From Terriglobales bacterium (GTDB lineage: Bacteria; Acidobacteriota; Terriglobia; Terriglobales; Gp1-AA117), in NCBI GenBank assembly GCA_030150795.1, contig JASLFF010000294.1, positions 1 through 6,132 of the forward strand: DNA of 6,132 bases. The letters run 5' to 3'. The notes below the pieces were generated by a model. The model ran no database searches. It was given only the letters and a program-made list of their open reading frames with translations, and was not told the origin of the DNA. A program made the position numbers and the translations under genes. Of this stretch, positions 5,517 to 6,132 are shown one piece after another; the first letter of the stretch is position 1; each line of letters begins with the position of its first letter.

Positions 5517-6132
5517 TTACTCAAACTGTTTCCTGAAATCCGCCATCTGTTGCTTCAGTTCTGCAACTTCGGATTGCAATGCTGAGACCTGCGCTTCCAG
5601 GTGCGCGACTCGCTCGTTCTCATCTATGACGCCGCTGGAAGCCATTTCCGCCGGCGGCTCCCAGGCTTCCACGTCACCGGAAAGCAAATGCGCGTAGCGG
5701 ATTTCTTTTGTGCCCGGCCTGCGCCCCAGCGCCTTGGCCAGCGGAGGCTCGCGCCGCATAAGCTGCTGCAGGCCGCTCAACACTTCGTCCAGGTCTTCAA
5801 AGCGATGCATGCGCTCTGTGCGTCCGCGCAACTCGCCGGGCGTCTGCGGGCCGCGCAACAGCAGTACGCAGAGGATTGCCGTCTCGGGGCGGGTAAAGTT
5901 ATAGACCTCTTGCAGGCGGTGTTCATACTTTGCCACTCGACCCTCGGCACCGCGCGCCATTCCCGCCAGTTGCTTGTCGCTCAGGTTGCGCAGCGCCAGC
6001 CGGACGGTTTCTTCGTCGAAGTTCGTTACCGGCTCGCGATTGTTCTTCTGGTTGCAGGCGTTGATCAGCGCATTCAGTGAAAGCGGGTAGTAGTCGGGGG
6101 TGGTGATGTCTTTTTCCACCAGCGCGCCCAGC
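5517..6132 (-). CDS. YceH/DUF480 (UPF0502)-family protein, start beyond right edge
   Basis: 204 codons are visible, ending at TAA (5519-5517). The frame stays open to the edge: LGALVEKDITTPDYYPLSLN matches the region after about residue 12-15 of E. coli YceH (LEKQVTTPEQYPLSVN), so only a short N-terminus is missing. The in-frame GTG at 6119 encodes an ordinary conserved Val and is not the start. Other family marks are NACNQKNNREPV (24-35), GRVAKYEHRL (64-73), LLLRGPQTPGELRGR (90-104) and KEIRYAHLLSGDVE (142-155). The family has tandem winged-helix-like domains; its cellular role is not established. The C-terminal 35 residues (ERVAHLEAQVSALQSEVAEL onward) form a heptad-patterned coiled coil, also present in E. 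coli YceH, suggesting self-association. It is transcribed toward the repeat block and convergent with the hydrolase gene. Confidence 0.9.
   Translation of the reverse strand, partial: LGALVEKDITTPDYYPLSLNALINACNQKNNREPVTNFDEETVRLALRNLSDKQLAGMARGAEGRVAKYEHRLQEVYNFTRPETAILCVLLLRGPQTPGELRGRTERMHRFEDLDEVLSGLQQLMRREPPLAKALGRRPGTKEIRYAHLLSGDVEAWEPPAEMASSGVIDENERVAHLEAQVSALQSEVAELKQQMADFRKQFE

Noticed and set aside
5601..6080. Plus-strand open frame of 159 codons
   Set aside because: It is antisense to the YceH-family gene, which has strong family motifs in its own frame.
6117..6119. GTG as the start of the YceH-family gene
   Set aside because: The frame remains open upstream and the codons before it (LGAL) match the family N-terminal region, so this is an internal valine.

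Overview
The window looks like ordinary chromosomal DNA of a soil-type Acidobacterium (Koribacter/Acidobacteriales-like). I infer this from moderately high G+C, the style of the proteins and the mosaic intergenic repeats; no marker gene proves it. It holds six protein genes and no RNA gene, CRISPR array, transposase or phage gene.

Layout. On the minus strand, reading right to left from the middle: an acetyl-CoA synthetase (acs, 3644-1731), a small exported or membrane protein of unknown function (1567-866), a 468-base non-coding stretch with hairpins and repeats, and the first 132 codons of an RmuC-like membrane-anchored coiled-coil protein that runs off the left edge (397-1). On the plus strand, divergent from acs: an ICMT/PEMT-type integral membrane methyltransferase (3881-4318), then a secreted dienelactone-hydrolase-type alpha/beta hydrolase (4390-5241). 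A 275-base repeat-filled gap follows. The window ends in a minus-strand YceH/DUF480-family gene (6132-5517) whose first codons lie beyond the right edge.

How it works together. The best regulatory signal is a perfect CRP-type palindrome (TGTGA-N6-TCACA, 3833-3848) in the acs/methyltransferase divergent region. A plausible minus-strand -10 box (3775-3780) places it about 72 bp upstream of a possible acs start point, a classic activating position. acs is CRP-activated in enteric bacteria, so cAMP-type or related control of acetate use is a reasonable hypothesis here. The other genes show no clear shared pathway; the methyltransferase and hydrolase may be co-transcribed (71-base gap).

The less-explained material is intergenic. 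At 5269-5507 there is a composite element of 6-7 bp words repeated at about 10 bp spacing, with arms in inverted orientation and a GATC-rich tandem repeat inside. A related fragment lies at 817-841. A second hairpin-centred repeat lies at 716-800. I see no convincing new multi-gene system in this window.
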